This document shows, piece by piece, positions 8,335 to 16,591 of a stretch of DNA of 64,000 bases. The stretch comes from UBA10649 sp963755335 (GTDB lineage Bacteria > Actinomycetota > Actinomycetes > S36-B12). The notes under the pieces are model-generated. The model made no database searches and was not told the DNA's origin. It saw nothing but the letters and a program-made list of their open reading frames with translations. Every line of letters starts with the position of its first letter. The first letter of the stretch is position 1. The position numbers were made by a program, and so were the translations under genes. The DNA lies in assembly GCA_963755335.1 (NCBI GenBank), contig CAVWJW010000008.1:62001-126000 (forward strand), read 5' to 3'.

Positions 8335-9057
8335 GCGCGCTTCCGGCCGAGAGAGTCGCGGAGATATTCGTCGAGTTCGCCGACACACTCGTCGAGGAGT
8401 TCGACCTCATCGAATTCCTCCAGATGGTGACGACGAGGGCATCGGAACTCGTTGGCTCTTCGGCGGCAGGACTCCTACTGGCCGACCCGCAAGGAACCCT
8501 GCAATTCATGGCCGCCTCCGACGAACGTGCCGAGATGCTCGAGCTCTTCCAAGTGCAATCGCACGAAGGACCATGCCAGGACTGCTTCCGTGAGGGCGCC
8601 GCCGTCGTCAACGCTGACCTCAGGAGATCCCCGGGCAGGTGGCCCAACTTCGCGCCTCGCGCCGCGGCCGCGGGCTTCGCGTCGGTGCATGCATTTCCCC
8701 TGCGGCTCCGACGCGAGGTCATCGGGGCCCTGAACCTGTTTGGGAGCGACGTCGGGCGCGATGAATCCAGCCGACGCGGGAACCGTGCAGGCGTTGGCTG
8801 ACGTCGCGACCATCGGGCTGCTTCAGGAACGCGCCGTGCGCCGCGGTGAAGTCCTCACCGAGCAACTGCAGGGTGCCCTGGACAGTCGCATCGTCATCGA
8901 GCAGGCGAAGGGTGCACTGGCGCAGATCCATGGGTGCTCCGTTGACGAGGCGTTCGACCTACTGCGCGGCTATTGCCGCAACCACAGGCTGGGTCTCAGC
9001 GAGGTTGCGCGGGGAGTGGTCAGTGATCCCCGGACCTACCCCGATCTCATGGCTTAG
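8331..9057 (+). CDS. Second GAF-ANTAR regulator, frameshifted
   Basis: ATG 8331 opens a GAF domain (VTTRASELVGSSAAGLLLADPQG, HEGPCQDCFREG, AFPLRLRREVIGALNLFG). The frame then runs off into RDESSRRGN. The +1 frame resumes exactly with AMNPADAGTVQALADVATIGLLQERAV and the ANTAR helices (IEQAKGALAQIHG, AFDLLRGYCRNHRL) to the stop at 9057. One extra G at about 8754 (GACGTC-g-GGCGCG) explains the break; the corrected protein is about 241 residues. It overlaps the preceding GAF-ANTAR gene by four bases, so the two are probably co-expressed and may heterodimerise (inference). Confidence 0.85.
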
Positions 9058-9245
9058 GCACCACCGGGAACCGCCGTCGAACGACGACGGGCCGTGTTGA
9101 CAGCCCCCGGGCATTGAGCGTCTACTGAAGTTAGTTCCGCATTCGCGGAAGGGACCCCAGACCCTGGTCGCCGCGGCTTGGCCGCGCTGCTCAAGCCATG
9201 ACCGATCGAATCGTCCGGTCAGACCGGCAAGGGATGGGATCAGGC

Positions 9246-9518
9246 ATGACAAGTGGACAAGGCACGGTGCCGCAGCACCATGAGGCCTTCCTCAGCGAGG
9301 CTGACGAGATGAGCCTGGGCCAGTCGCGCGCCCAACAGTCGGAGGCGTCCTCGCCGGACACACTCGAGGTGCGCGGCGACTCATGGTCGCTATTGCAGGA
9401 GGAACTCGGGTCGCTGCGCCATCCCGCGAAGTTGGCGTTGGCAGCACTCGCCGTCGGACTGGTGGTGATCATCGGCGGCGGTCTACTGTCGAGAATCCGA
9501 ACCCCCTCCCTGAAGTAG
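9246..9518 (+). CDS. Small single-pass membrane protein, unknown
   Basis: A 90-residue ORF: a hydrophilic, Ser/Gln/Glu-rich first two thirds, then one transmembrane helix (LALAALAVGLVVIIGGGLL, about residues 63-81) and a short basic tail. The topology suggests a C-tail-anchored protein. Start choice is uncertain: ATG 9246 follows an AAGGG 12 bases upstream, while ATG 9198 and 9234 are also in frame. It lies between GAF-ANTAR and DoxX genes on the same strand. I do not recognise the family. Confidence 0.5.
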   Translation: MTSGQGTVPQHHEAFLSEADEMSLGQSRAQQSEASSPDTLEVRGDSWSLLQEELGSLRHPAKLALAALAVGLVVIIGGGLLSRIRTPSLK

Positions 9519-9546
9519 ACGCGGGGTCAGACTGGAGTGTGACGCT

Positions 9547-10080
9547 GTGCCCAACTCTCGTGACTTCGGTGTGCTCCTCGTGCGGCTCGGCGTCGGTGCC
9601 ACGCTCGCGGCACACGGCAGCCAGAAGGTGTTCGGCTGGTTCGAGGGGCCTGGGCTCGACGCCACGGCCGCGGGCTTCGACTCGATGGGTTTTCGCCCGG
9701 GCCGGGCGAACGCCGTCGCCGCCGGCGTGACGGAGATCGGTGGCGGCGCGCTGCTTGCCGTGGGCCTCGCCACCCCCGTGGCTGGTGCCGCGGCCGCAGG
9801 AACCATGGTCGTGGCCTCCGCCGTCCACGGTGGCAACGGGTTCTTCGCGCAGAAGGGCGGATTCGAGTACTCGGCGATCCTCGCCCTGACCGCGGTCGGC
9901 GTCGCACTGGCGGGGCCTGGCCGGATCTCGATGGACGACGCGACCGGGAACGTCCTCAATCGTCCGTGGATGAAGGTCATCGCGTTGGGTGCCATCGTGC
10001 CCGCCTCGGTGCTGATGATCGTGCAGCGCAACAGGGCGCTCGCCGCGGCTTCGGAGATGGAGACCCCCGAAGGCGTCTGA
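9547..10080 (+). CDS. DoxX-family membrane protein
   Basis: Start GTG 9547, 177 residues, four hydrophobic helices. The DoxX signature is clear: an LVRLGVGATLAAHGSQKVFGWF opening, then a Gly-rich TEIGGGALLAVGLATPVAGAAAA helix and NGFFAQKGGFEYSAIL. DoxX-type proteins are poorly defined membrane components linked in other actinobacteria to redox and detoxification complexes. Here no sodA or thiosulfate sulfurtransferase partner is adjacent. It shares strand and close spacing with the following membrane gene, suggesting one transcript that ends at the hairpin at 10651-10682. Confidence 0.85.
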   Translation: MPNSRDFGVLLVRLGVGATLAAHGSQKVFGWFEGPGLDATAAGFDSMGFRPGRANAVAAGVTEIGGGALLAVGLATPVAGAAAAGTMVVASAVHGGNGFFAQKGGFEYSAILALTAVGVALAGPGRISMDDATGNVLNRPWMKVIALGAIVPASVLMIVQRNRALAAASEMETPEGV

Positions 10081-10194
10081 GTCCCCGCTGTGAGCCGCAG
10101 ACCCCTCCATATTGGGGGGATTGTGCAGGCCCATTTCCCGACGCATGATGGCAACGCCCGGCGTTCGATGGATTCCGGCATCAGGAGGTGGGCC

Positions 10195-10644
10195 ATGGAT
10201 GTGGCGCGACGGTCCCTGCAGGTCGTCACGGTTGCTGGACTGGCCGTGGATGCATACGTCCACTTCAAACTCGCAGCGAACTACGACGGCGTCAAGGCGA
10301 CGATCAGCCAAGGGCAGTTGTTCCGCCTTGAGGCTGTCCTCGCCGTCATCGCCGCCGTGCTGCTGATCTGGCGCCCGGGGCGCATCACCGCGGGCATCGC
10401 GGCGCTGGTCGCGGGCGGCGGCACCTTCGCCCTGCTGCTGTACTACTTCGTGAACGTCGGCCAGATCGGGCCGATGCCGAACATGTACGAGCACGTGTTC
10501 TACGCGGAGAAGACGATCACGTTGATCGCCCAGATCATCGCCACCTTCACCGCACTCGCGCTGGTCGTCATGGGCTGGCCCGCGGGCGCCAAGGAAGCGG
10601 ACCGCACATCTGCTCCCGTCGCACGCGAGGTCCCGAGCTCCTAG
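10195..10644 (+). CDS. Four-helix membrane protein, unknown function
   Basis: I chose ATG 10195 because a full Shine-Dalgarno AGGAGGT sits at 10183-10189. The frame stays open to 10090, but without a comparable site. The 149-residue product has four hydrophobic helices (VVTVAGLAVDAYVHF, LEAVLAVIAAVLLIW, AGIAALVAGGGTFALLLYYFV, IIATFTALALVVMGW) and a polar C-terminus. A conserved-looking YEHVFYAEKTITLIAQ loop precedes the last helix. No function is assigned. It is probably the last gene of the transcript that includes DoxX. Confidence 0.7.
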   Translation: MDVARRSLQVVTVAGLAVDAYVHFKLAANYDGVKATISQGQLFRLEAVLAVIAAVLLIWRPGRITAGIAALVAGGGTFALLLYYFVNVGQIGPMPNMYEHVFYAEKTITLIAQIIATFTALALVVMGWPAGAKEADRTSAPVAREVPSS

Positions 10645-10650
10645 AACGCA

Positions 10651-10682
10651 GCCGCCCTCCGACCAGGCGGTCGGAGGGCGGC
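10651..10682 (+). terminator. Factor-independent-type terminator hairpin
   Basis: A perfect 14-bp stem (GCCGCCCTCCGACC / GGTCGGAGGGCGGC) with a four-base loop begins six bases after the stop of the 10195-10644 gene. There is no long T-run, as is common in high-GC actinobacteria. It faces the leftward pseudogene at 10700-11089, so it may work in both directions. Confidence 0.7.
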
Positions 10683-10699
10683 TCGTCGTGCGTCATCTC

Positions 10700-11152
10700 A
10701 GGCGGCGACGGCGAAGCCACCCGCCCACGAGATCGTGTCGACGGCAGCCAGGGAGATCTGCAGGAAGCCCAGGCTTGCCACCCGCGGTGACAATCCCGAT
10801 GGGCTGGGCCTTCGCGTCATCGTCGTCACCTGTGACGAGGACGGTGGTGACGTTGTCGCCCACCTGGCCGTAGGCGAGGGTGCCGGCGAAGGTCGTGTTG
10901 AACGGCTTCAGGACGCGGGACTTGGGCAGCCAGTTCTGCGGCCGCGGAGGAGTTCGTCGGCACGACCAGCGAGGCGAACGTCTCGAAGTTGACCGGGTTG
11001 GTGACGTCGAGGACCCGGACGGTGCTGCCGCCCTTGCTGACGACCGAGGTGATGGCCTTGCCCATGTTGCCGTTGCCGAGGATGGTGACGTGGATTGGTC
11101 CTCGAATAGCACGACCGGTCAGCAGCACGGGTTCCGAATGGGCGCGTTGCAC
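10700..11152 (-). pseudogene. Remnant of F420-dependent NADP reductase-like protein
   Basis: On the minus strand VTILGNGNMGKAITSVVSKGGSTVRVL (Rossmann GxGxxG) runs directly into DVTNPVNFETFASLVVPTNSSAAAELAAQVP, and a shifted frame continues SRVLKPFNTTFAGTLAYGQVGDNVTTVLVTGDDDDAKAQ. All three blocks belong to the NADPH-F420 oxidoreductase family. However, the roughly 50-60 residues that normally lie between the nucleotide-binding loop and DITNPVNFETF are missing, at least one frameshift is present, and the C-terminus is unrecognisable. An internal deletion on this scale cannot be a single-base error, so I read it as a true decayed gene. Boundaries are approximate. Confidence 0.7.
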
Positions 11153-11248
11153 TTAACGCGGACTTGTTGTCGTGTTGGCGGCGGTCGTTTGCGACAGGGG
11201 GATGGTGGAAGTAAGGAACACAACTCAATAGGAAGGTTCGTGACTTTC

Positions 11249-11923
11249 ATGTCCACGACCCGCACCGCACGTCGCTTCATCACCCTCGGCGCTTCCGCCG
11301 CCCTCATCATGACGGCACCTGGCTTTGTCGGCGTCGCCATGGCACACGACAATCCGTCGCCTCGTCCGTCGTCATCGATGGCGCAGGTCACCTTGACGCC
11401 GGCTCTGGTCACTGCCATCCAGGGCGCACGAGACGCCTTCAAGGTCTCGGCCCGCGCCGCGATGGATACCTACCGGAACGCCAAGACGGCAATCCGCGCC
11501 GACATGACCGCCGACACCAACCTGGCTGCCCTGCACTCCGCTAAGGATGCGGCTCGTCAGGCCCTGGAGCTTGCAGTGAAGTCGGGTACCAGCACTCCGG
11601 CCCTTCAGACGGCGTATGACACTGCCAAGGCTGCTTACGAGGCTGCCAAGGCTCCGTACAAGGCTCGCGAGGACGCAGCGCGCAACAGCCTGAAGGTTGC
11701 GATCGACGCAGCGAAGGCCGCTTACGTTGTCGCGGTCAAGACGGCATTCGCGACGATCGCGCCTGGAATGGTCGTCCCGGCCAACCTGCTTGAGGTGTCC
11801 GGCCGGCATCATGGCTTCGCATTCGGTCACCTGAACACGAAGCACGACAACGGTTCCAGGAGCCAGCACGCGAACGGGGTCAGGGCCGGCGGCCTGCACG
11901 CAGCAGGCATGCACCGACGCTGA
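11249..11923 (+). CDS. Secreted Ala/Lys-rich helical protein
   Basis: 224 residues from ATG 11249; GTG 11240 is in frame and lies nearer a GGAAGG at 11231-11236. The N-terminus is a Sec signal peptide (basic TARRF, hydrophobic ITLGASAALIMTAPGFVGVA, AMA-H cleavage). The mature part, about residues 55-185, is a long amphipathic helix rich in Ala and Lys with repeated AAKAAY-type units. It ends in a His/Gly/Asn-rich tail (SGRHHGFAFGHLNTKHDN). It is probably an extracellular coiled-coil or wall-associated protein; no enzyme motif is seen. A strong hairpin follows. I do not recognise a named family. Confidence 0.75.
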   Translation: MSTTRTARRFITLGASAALIMTAPGFVGVAMAHDNPSPRPSSSMAQVTLTPALVTAIQGARDAFKVSARAAMDTYRNAKTAIRADMTADTNLAALHSAKDAARQALELAVKSGTSTPALQTAYDTAKAAYEAAKAPYKAREDAARNSLKVAIDAAKAAYVVAVKTAFATIAPGMVVPANLLEVSGRHHGFAFGHLNTKHDNGSRSQHANGVRAGGLHAAGMHRR

Positions 11924-11937
11924 TCGCGCACCGTAGC

Positions 11938-11975
11938 AAGGCGGCGGACGAGGAGGTCTCCTCGTCCGCCGCCTT
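11938..11975. terminator. Bidirectional terminator hairpin
   Basis: A perfect 17-bp stem (AAGGCGGCGGACGAGGA / TCCTCGTCCGCCGCCTT) with loop GGTC lies between the stops of two convergent genes: the secreted protein (11923) and otsB (11989). The stem ends in AA/TT on both sides, which suits termination in both directions. Confidence 0.8.
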
Positions 11976-11988
11976 CTTGGACGTTGGG

Positions 11989-12762
11989 TCAGTGCGGTTG
12001 CCGCAAGGCCAGAAGCCTTTCCAGGAGGCCGACTAAGGCGGCAGGGTCGTCAACACGCCAGGGAGCCGCGGACACCCCCGCACCGACCTTCACTCCGACA
12101 TCCCCAGGCAGCAACGCGCGGAACGCCGTCTCGTCGGTCGCATCATCCCCGGCGAACAGGGTTCGGTCGATGTGCCACCGGGAGCGGAGGACATCGAGGG
12201 CGTCGGCCTTGTTCCCCGCGAAGACGGCAAGCTCGATGACCTCCTTGCCCTCGATCACGTGCACGCCGGAAAGGCGTCCAGGACCTCGTCGCACGTGCTC
12301 GAGGATCCGCGCTGCCGCAGCCCGGTGCGCCCTGCGCACATGAACCGCGACGCTTCCCGGCTTGATCTCGAGGGCCGCTCCCGGCACCCCGGCAATCAGT
12401 TCGCGACACCGCGCGACCACGACGTCGAAGAGGTCGCCCTCGCCCTGGCTGACCGCAAGGATTGTGCCGATCTCGAACTCGGTGCCGTGACTGCCGACCA
12501 GGTGGACGGTCTCGGGCATGCCGGAGAGCCGGGTGAGATCGATGAGGGCCCGGCCCGAGACGATGGCCGCCCACGTGTCAGGAAGGCGAGCAAGGCCGTC
12601 GAGCACAGCCACTGCGCCGTCGACCGGACGGGCTGCGGATGGCTCGTCTGCCAGCGTCGAGATGGTCCCGTCGAAGTCGCAGCACACTAGCAAGCGGGGG
12701 CACGAAGCGACCGCGGCGATCGTGCGGTCGAGCGCCGAGTGCGGCGGCGCGGTGGGGCTCAC
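11989..12762 (-). CDS. otsB: Trehalose-6-phosphate phosphatase
   Basis: A HAD-superfamily phosphatase that removes phosphate from trehalose-6-phosphate. The catalytic motif LLVCCDFDGTISTL (DxDGT) is near the N-terminus; HLVGSHGTEFEIG, GSVAVHVRRAH and the late GDDATDETAFR metal-binding motif follow. The start is set at GTG 12762 because this gives a GTGA four-base overlap with the otsA stop; a longer frame to 12804 would overlap otsA further. The product is 257 residues. It acts directly on the product of the upstream coupled gene otsA. The two make trehalose from UDP-glucose and glucose-6-phosphate, an osmoprotectant and cell-envelope glycolipid precursor in actinobacteria. Confidence 0.93.
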   Translation of the reverse strand: MSPTAPPHSALDRTIAAVASCPRLLVCCDFDGTISTLADEPSAARPVDGAVAVLDGLARLPDTWAAIVSGRALIDLTRLSGMPETVHLVGSHGTEFEIGTILAVSQGEGDLFDVVVARCRELIAGVPGAALEIKPGSVAVHVRRAHRAAAARILEHVRRGPGRLSGVHVIEGKEVIELAVFAGNKADALDVLRSRWHIDRTLFAGDDATDETAFRALLPGDVGVKVGAGVSAAPWRVDDPAALVGLLERLLALRQPH

Positions 12763-14195
12763 GGCAGGCTGCCCTCGAGAGTGGCGAGGAAGGTGCGGAC
12801 CCATCGGTCGACGTCGTCCTCGAACACGTTCGCCCGCAGCACCTGCATCCGGCGCGCCAACTCCTCTGGCGCCGCTCCAGCCACCATGGCCAGCGTTCGC
12901 TTGAGGCCCTCGATGTCGTAGGGATTGACGACGAAGGCCTCGCGAAGCTGCTCGACGGCTCCCGTGAACTCGCTCAGCACGACGGCCCCGGTGTCGTTCG
13001 TGCGGGCCGCGACGTACTCCTTTGCCACGAGGTTCATGCCGTCCTTCAGCGGAGTGACCAGCAGGACGTCGGCCGCCACGTACATCGCGACGAGCTCCTC
13101 GCGCGAGACCGACTGATGCAGGTAGTGGATGGCCGGGTCGCCAACCCGGCCGAGATCGCCGTTGATGCGCCCGACGAGCAGCTCGATGTCATCGCGGATG
13201 TGCTGGTACTGATCGACATTCTCGCGAGACGGGATAGCGACCTGCAGCATCGTGACTTCGCTCGCATCCAGTATTCCCTCGGCCAGCGCCTCCGAGAACG
13301 CTCGCAGGCGAACGTCGATCCCCTTGGTGTAGTCGAGGCGGTCCACGCCGAGGAACAGGAGACGGAACCCGCCCATCTCCGCGCGGATCTGCTCCGCGCG
13401 GGCCTTCACAGCCGGCTCGTCGGCCAGGCGGCTGAACGACTCCGCGTCGATCCCGATGGGAAAGGCGCCTACGCGCACGGTTCGGCGGCCCTCCTCGTCG
13501 GGGACATCGACACGATCGCCACCAGGATCCAGGCCCAGGATGCGACGCGTGGCAGCGAGGAAGTTGAGGGCTCCATGCTTCGTCTGGAAGCCGACGAGGT
13601 CGGCACCCAGCAGGCCTTCGAGGAGCTGACGTCGCCACGGGAGCTGCGCGAACAGCTCCACGGGCGGGAAGGGGATGTGCAGGAAGAAGCCGATCGTGAG
13701 GTCCGGTCGCAGGTCTCGCAGCATCGACGGGACCAGCTGCAGCTGGTAGTCGTGGATCCAGATCGTGCCGCCCACTGGTGCGAGCTCGGCCACCTTCGCC
13801 GCAAAGAGGGCGTTCACGTCGCGGTAGGCGACGAACTCCGGTCGGTGGAAGGCCGGAGTGACGACGACGTCGTGATAGAGGGGCCAGAGGGCACCGTTCG
13901 CGAAGCCCTCGTAGAACAGCTCAGCCTGGTCCGGGTCCAAGGGGATGCCCACGATGCGGAGTCCGTCGAGGTCGTTCGGCAGCGCTGGACCTGTGGTGTC
14001 GCCGGCATGCCCGCTCCATCCGATCCACGTCGCCGGACGCCCGGCCAGGGCCGGCTCGAGGGCACTCACGAGACCGCCCGGTGCCCGTCGCCACGTCCCC
14101 CCGCCACCGTCGCTCACGTACTCCAGGGGGAGGCGATTGGCGACCACGATGAGGTGACGGTCCTCCGGCGGCGTGCTGTCCTGCGTGATGGCCAT
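12759..14195 (-). CDS. otsA: Trehalose-6-phosphate synthase (GT20)
   Basis: 478 residues, normal for the family. Characteristic blocks are LIVVANRLPLEYV and GGLVSALEPAL at the N-terminus, TWIGWSGHAG, IWIHDYQLQLVPSMLR, IGFFLHIPFPP, VDRLDYTKGIDVRLRAF, and the C-terminal PLKDGMNLVAKEYVAAR and VLSEFTGA. It transfers glucose from UDP-glucose to glucose-6-phosphate in the cytoplasm. Start ATG 14195. The stop is embedded in the otsB start (GTGA), so otsA and otsB form one coupled operon read leftward. The UbiA-family gene lies 49 bases upstream on the same strand. Confidence 0.95.
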   Translation of the reverse strand: MAITQDSTPPEDRHLIVVANRLPLEYVSDGGGGTWRRAPGGLVSALEPALAGRPATWIGWSGHAGDTTGPALPNDLDGLRIVGIPLDPDQAELFYEGFANGALWPLYHDVVVTPAFHRPEFVAYRDVNALFAAKVAELAPVGGTIWIHDYQLQLVPSMLRDLRPDLTIGFFLHIPFPPVELFAQLPWRRQLLEGLLGADLVGFQTKHGALNFLAATRRILGLDPGGDRVDVPDEEGRRTVRVGAFPIGIDAESFSRLADEPAVKARAEQIRAEMGGFRLLFLGVDRLDYTKGIDVRLRAFSEALAEGILDASEVTMLQVAIPSRENVDQYQHIRDDIELLVGRINGDLGRVGDPAIHYLHQSVSREELVAMYVAADVLLVTPLKDGMNLVAKEYVAARTNDTGAVVLSEFTGAVEQLREAFVVNPYDIEGLKRTLAMVAGAAPEELARRMQVLRANVFEDDVDRWVRTFLATLEGSLP

Positions 14196-14244
14196 GGTCC
14201 ATCCTCTGGCGCCCGTCGGCGAACGCCAAGTCCCCCTCGAGCCC

Positions 14245-15039
14245 TCAGAGCGAGGGCGACGCGATCAGGGCCACGACATCGATGACCACCACGACGAGCA
14301 ATGCGACGAACATCGATGACCGTCGGCTGGAATAGGTTCCGTAGAGCATCGCTCCGACGAACGCGAGGGCCAGCACGATCCAGGTCGCGGGCCCGCTCGC
14401 GCTCGTCGCGGCCACCACGATGAGGATCGCCGTCGCGACTGCCAGCAGCAGCCAGCACAGCTGGGCTGACCTTCGTGCTCCAAGCCGGATGACCAAGCCG
14501 TCGAGGCCAATCGCCCGGTCCGACTCAAGGTCGGGCAGCGCATTCGCGAGATGCGCGCTCACCGCCACGATCGCGAAGACCACGACCGTCCACCACGGAC
14601 CCATGCGCCCATCGAGGCCGATGTACAAGAACGGTGGGATCGATCCGAAGGCGAGCGCGTAGGGCAGCCACGCCCAGACGGTGCGCGACAGGGCCACGTT
14701 GTACGTCCAGGCCATGAGCAGGGCGAAGACGTGGAACGATCCCCCGACCCAACCGGCCGCCCACCAGCTCAGGAGGCACGCCGCGGCCAAGGCGGCCGAC
14801 GCGGCAATCCACAGGGACCGCGGGGAGACATCGCGCCGAACTGTCGGCTTGCTCTCGCGTCCGGCGCGGGAGTCGGCGGATGCGTCGAAGGCGTCGTTGC
14901 TCCACCCGACCGACAGCTGGCCGACCAGGATCGCCATCCCCACGAGTGCGAGCGCCCATGACCGCCAGCCGATGCTCCAGGCGAACGCGGTCATGGTGAG
15001 CGTGACGGCCAGCGTGGGAGCCGCATGGGAGGCCTGCAC
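14245..15039 (-). CDS. UbiA-family prenyltransferase
   Basis: A 264-residue polytopic membrane protein with both Asp-rich motifs of the UbiA superfamily. The first is VGWSNDAFDASADSRAGRESKP, the N/DxxxD site that binds the Mg-diphosphate of the prenyl donor. The second is ANALPDLESDRAIG in the latter half. It would attach an isoprenoid chain to an aromatic or sugar acceptor; the acceptor is not evident from context. GTG 15039 is the start of the open frame. However, ATG 15061 in the adjacent frame encodes MRRLHAL, which could join with one extra base near 15040, as in many genes of this window. Divergent to a VOC gene. Confidence 0.85.
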   Translation of the reverse strand: MQASHAAPTLAVTLTMTAFAWSIGWRSWALALVGMAILVGQLSVGWSNDAFDASADSRAGRESKPTVRRDVSPRSLWIAASAALAAACLLSWWAAGWVGGSFHVFALLMAWTYNVALSRTVWAWLPYALAFGSIPPFLYIGLDGRMGPWWTVVVFAIVAVSAHLANALPDLESDRAIGLDGLVIRLGARRSAQLCWLLLAVATAILIVVAATSASGPATWIVLALAFVGAMLYGTYSSRRSSMFVALLVVVVIDVVALIASPSL

Positions 15040-15101
15040 GAAGCGCGTGGAGTCGTCTCATGCCTGTACCGCTCATGGGCTCCTCGTCCTACGCTCGTGT
15101 C

Positions 15102-15485
15102 ATGACGTCACCGGTTCGGGTGGTCGGGCTGGATCACATTGTTCTCGTCACTCCAGACGTGTCCCGTCAGCTGGAGTTCTACACCGGCGTGCTCGGCTGC
15201 ACGGGCGTGCGGGTGGCCGAGTGGGCGCGAGGGGAGGTGCCCTTCCCGTCAGTGCGCCTCGATGCCACGACCCTCATCGACTTCCTGCACGGTGAGATCT
15301 CGGGGGTGAACCTGAACCACTTCTGCCTGGTCGTAGAGCCGACCGACCTAGACGCGCTGGCGGAGGGCGGAGTCGTCGAGGTGGCCAGCGGTCCCACCGA
15401 CGGATTGTTCGGCGCTCAGGGCTACGCGCGCAGCCTGTACATCCGTGACCCGGACGGCAACGTCATCGAGCTGCGCAGCTACTGA
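15102..15485 (+). CDS. VOC (glyoxalase/bleomycin-resistance fold) protein
   Basis: 127 residues from ATG 15102 (the frame also opens at 15060). VRVVGLDHIVLVTPDVSRQLEFYTGVLG is the standard first module of the vicinal-oxygen-chelate fold. GVNLNHFCLVVEP begins the second, and YIRDPDGNVIELRSY ends it. Candidate metal ligands are His in LDHIVL, His in LNHFCL and Glu in NVIELR. Members include dioxygenases, isomerases and resistance proteins, so a reaction cannot be assigned. Confidence 0.85.
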   Translation: MTSPVRVVGLDHIVLVTPDVSRQLEFYTGVLGCTGVRVAEWARGEVPFPSVRLDATTLIDFLHGEISGVNLNHFCLVVEPTDLDALAEGGVVEVASGPTDGLFGAQGYARSLYIRDPDGNVIELRSY

Positions 15486-15492
15486 AGGGCCC

Positions 15493-16539
15493 TCACGCCG
15501 CCGGAACGGAGATGCGGCCCAGGGCGACCAGGTCCGCAACGGTGTCTTGGACGGACTGATCCGCCGGCCGGAACTCCACGCCGAGTTCGGTTCGGATCCT
15601 CGTGGTGTCGTAGCGGGGTACCCGTCCCAGGTGCGAGCGGAGGTAGCTGCCGACCCCGCGGGGTTGGAGGTAGGACGCGAGCTTGACGACCTGCGTGCCG
15701 AGGGCGTTGTCGAGGGAGCGCGTCGGCAGCTTCACCTGCGGGGGCAGGCAGTTGCGCATGATGCCCACGAGGTCGCGCATCGGAACGACCTCGCCGGCGC
15801 ACAAGTAGCGTCCGCTGGCGGCGTCGGTGCGCAGCGCCTGAATATGCGCTGACGCCACGTCACGCACGTCAACGAGGCCGAAGGCCAGCGACAGGATGCC
15901 GGGGTAGGTGCCGGTCGTGAGGTCGACGAAGACCTGGTTGGAGGTGTTGAGACCGGGTCCGAGGGCCGGACCAATGGTGAGGAACGGATTGATGACGACG
16001 AGATCGAAGCCGCGCGGCTCGGCCGCCATGAAGTCCCACGCGGCTCGCTCAGCCAGCGTCTTGGAGTAGTAGTACGGGTTGCGTGTCAGCGAGGACTTCG
16101 TATTCCAGTCCGACTCCGTCAGTACATGATCACCCTCCGGCTCGTCGGTGACCGCGGCGAACGACGAGGTGAGCACCACGCGCCTCACCGACGGCTCGTT
16201 CGCACACGCAGCCAGGACGCTCCGGGTGCCGTCGACGGCCGGGTCCACGAGGTCACGCTGCGCATCGGCTACGTCCAGCACGTAGGGGCTGGCCGTGTGG
16301 ATGACGGCGTCGACCCCGGCGACGGCTTCGGTGAATGACGCGGCCTGGTTGAGGTCGGCCTCGACGAGGGCCAGCCGCTCGGCACCGGGGAGGGCCAGCA
16401 GATGCTGGTACGAGTCAGCCTTCGCCAGCGAGCGTACGGTTCCCCTGACGCGGTCGCCGGATGCCAGAAGGTCCTTGACGATGTGGGAGCCGATGAAGCC
16501 CGTGGCGCCCGTGACCAGGATGTGTCGCTGTTCTACCAT
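15493..16539 (-). CDS. NAD(P)-dependent epimerase/reductase, extended SDR (dihydroflavonol-reductase-like)
   Basis: 348 residues. N-terminal ILVTGATGFIGSHIVKDLL carries the GxxGxxG dinucleotide motif. VDAVIHTASP and VLTSSFAAV follow, and the catalytic YYYSKTLAE (YxxxK). The closest named groups are dihydroflavonol-4-reductase-like aldehyde/ketone reductases; the substrate is unknown. It is transcribed divergently from a TetR regulator, and an inverted repeat overlies the shared 5' region (16541-16566), so the regulator very probably represses it. The stop is 7 bases from that of the convergent VOC gene. Confidence 0.9.
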   Translation of the reverse strand: MVEQRHILVTGATGFIGSHIVKDLLASGDRVRGTVRSLAKADSYQHLLALPGAERLALVEADLNQAASFTEAVAGVDAVIHTASPYVLDVADAQRDLVDPAVDGTRSVLAACANEPSVRRVVLTSSFAAVTDEPEGDHVLTESDWNTKSSLTRNPYYYSKTLAERAAWDFMAAEPRGFDLVVINPFLTIGPALGPGLNTSNQVFVDLTTGTYPGILSLAFGLVDVRDVASAHIQALRTDAASGRYLCAGEVVPMRDLVGIMRNCLPPQVKLPTRSLDNALGTQVVKLASYLQPRGVGSYLRSHLGRVPRYDTTRIRTELGVEFRPADQSVQDTVADLVALGRISVPAA

Positions 16540-16540
16540 A

Positions 16541-16566
16541 TGAACCAGAATAGTAATATTGGTTCA
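16541..16566. promoter_or_regulatory. Inverted-repeat operator between SDR and TetR genes
   Basis: Arms TGAACCA (16541-16547) and TGGTTCA (16560-16566) are exact reverse complements separated by 12 bases of AT-rich sequence (GAATAGTAATAT). This is the only AT-rich stretch nearby and lies between the divergent starts at 16539 and 16592. The 26-base length suits a TetR-family dimer or dimer pair. Self-repression and control of the SDR gene are inferred. Confidence 0.65.
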
Positions 16567-16591
16567 AATCGTCAAAGAAGGGACTGATCCG

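Noticed and set aside
12639..14285. Plus-strand frame of 548 codons opposite otsA
   Set aside because: otsA on the minus strand carries all family motifs; the antisense frame has none.
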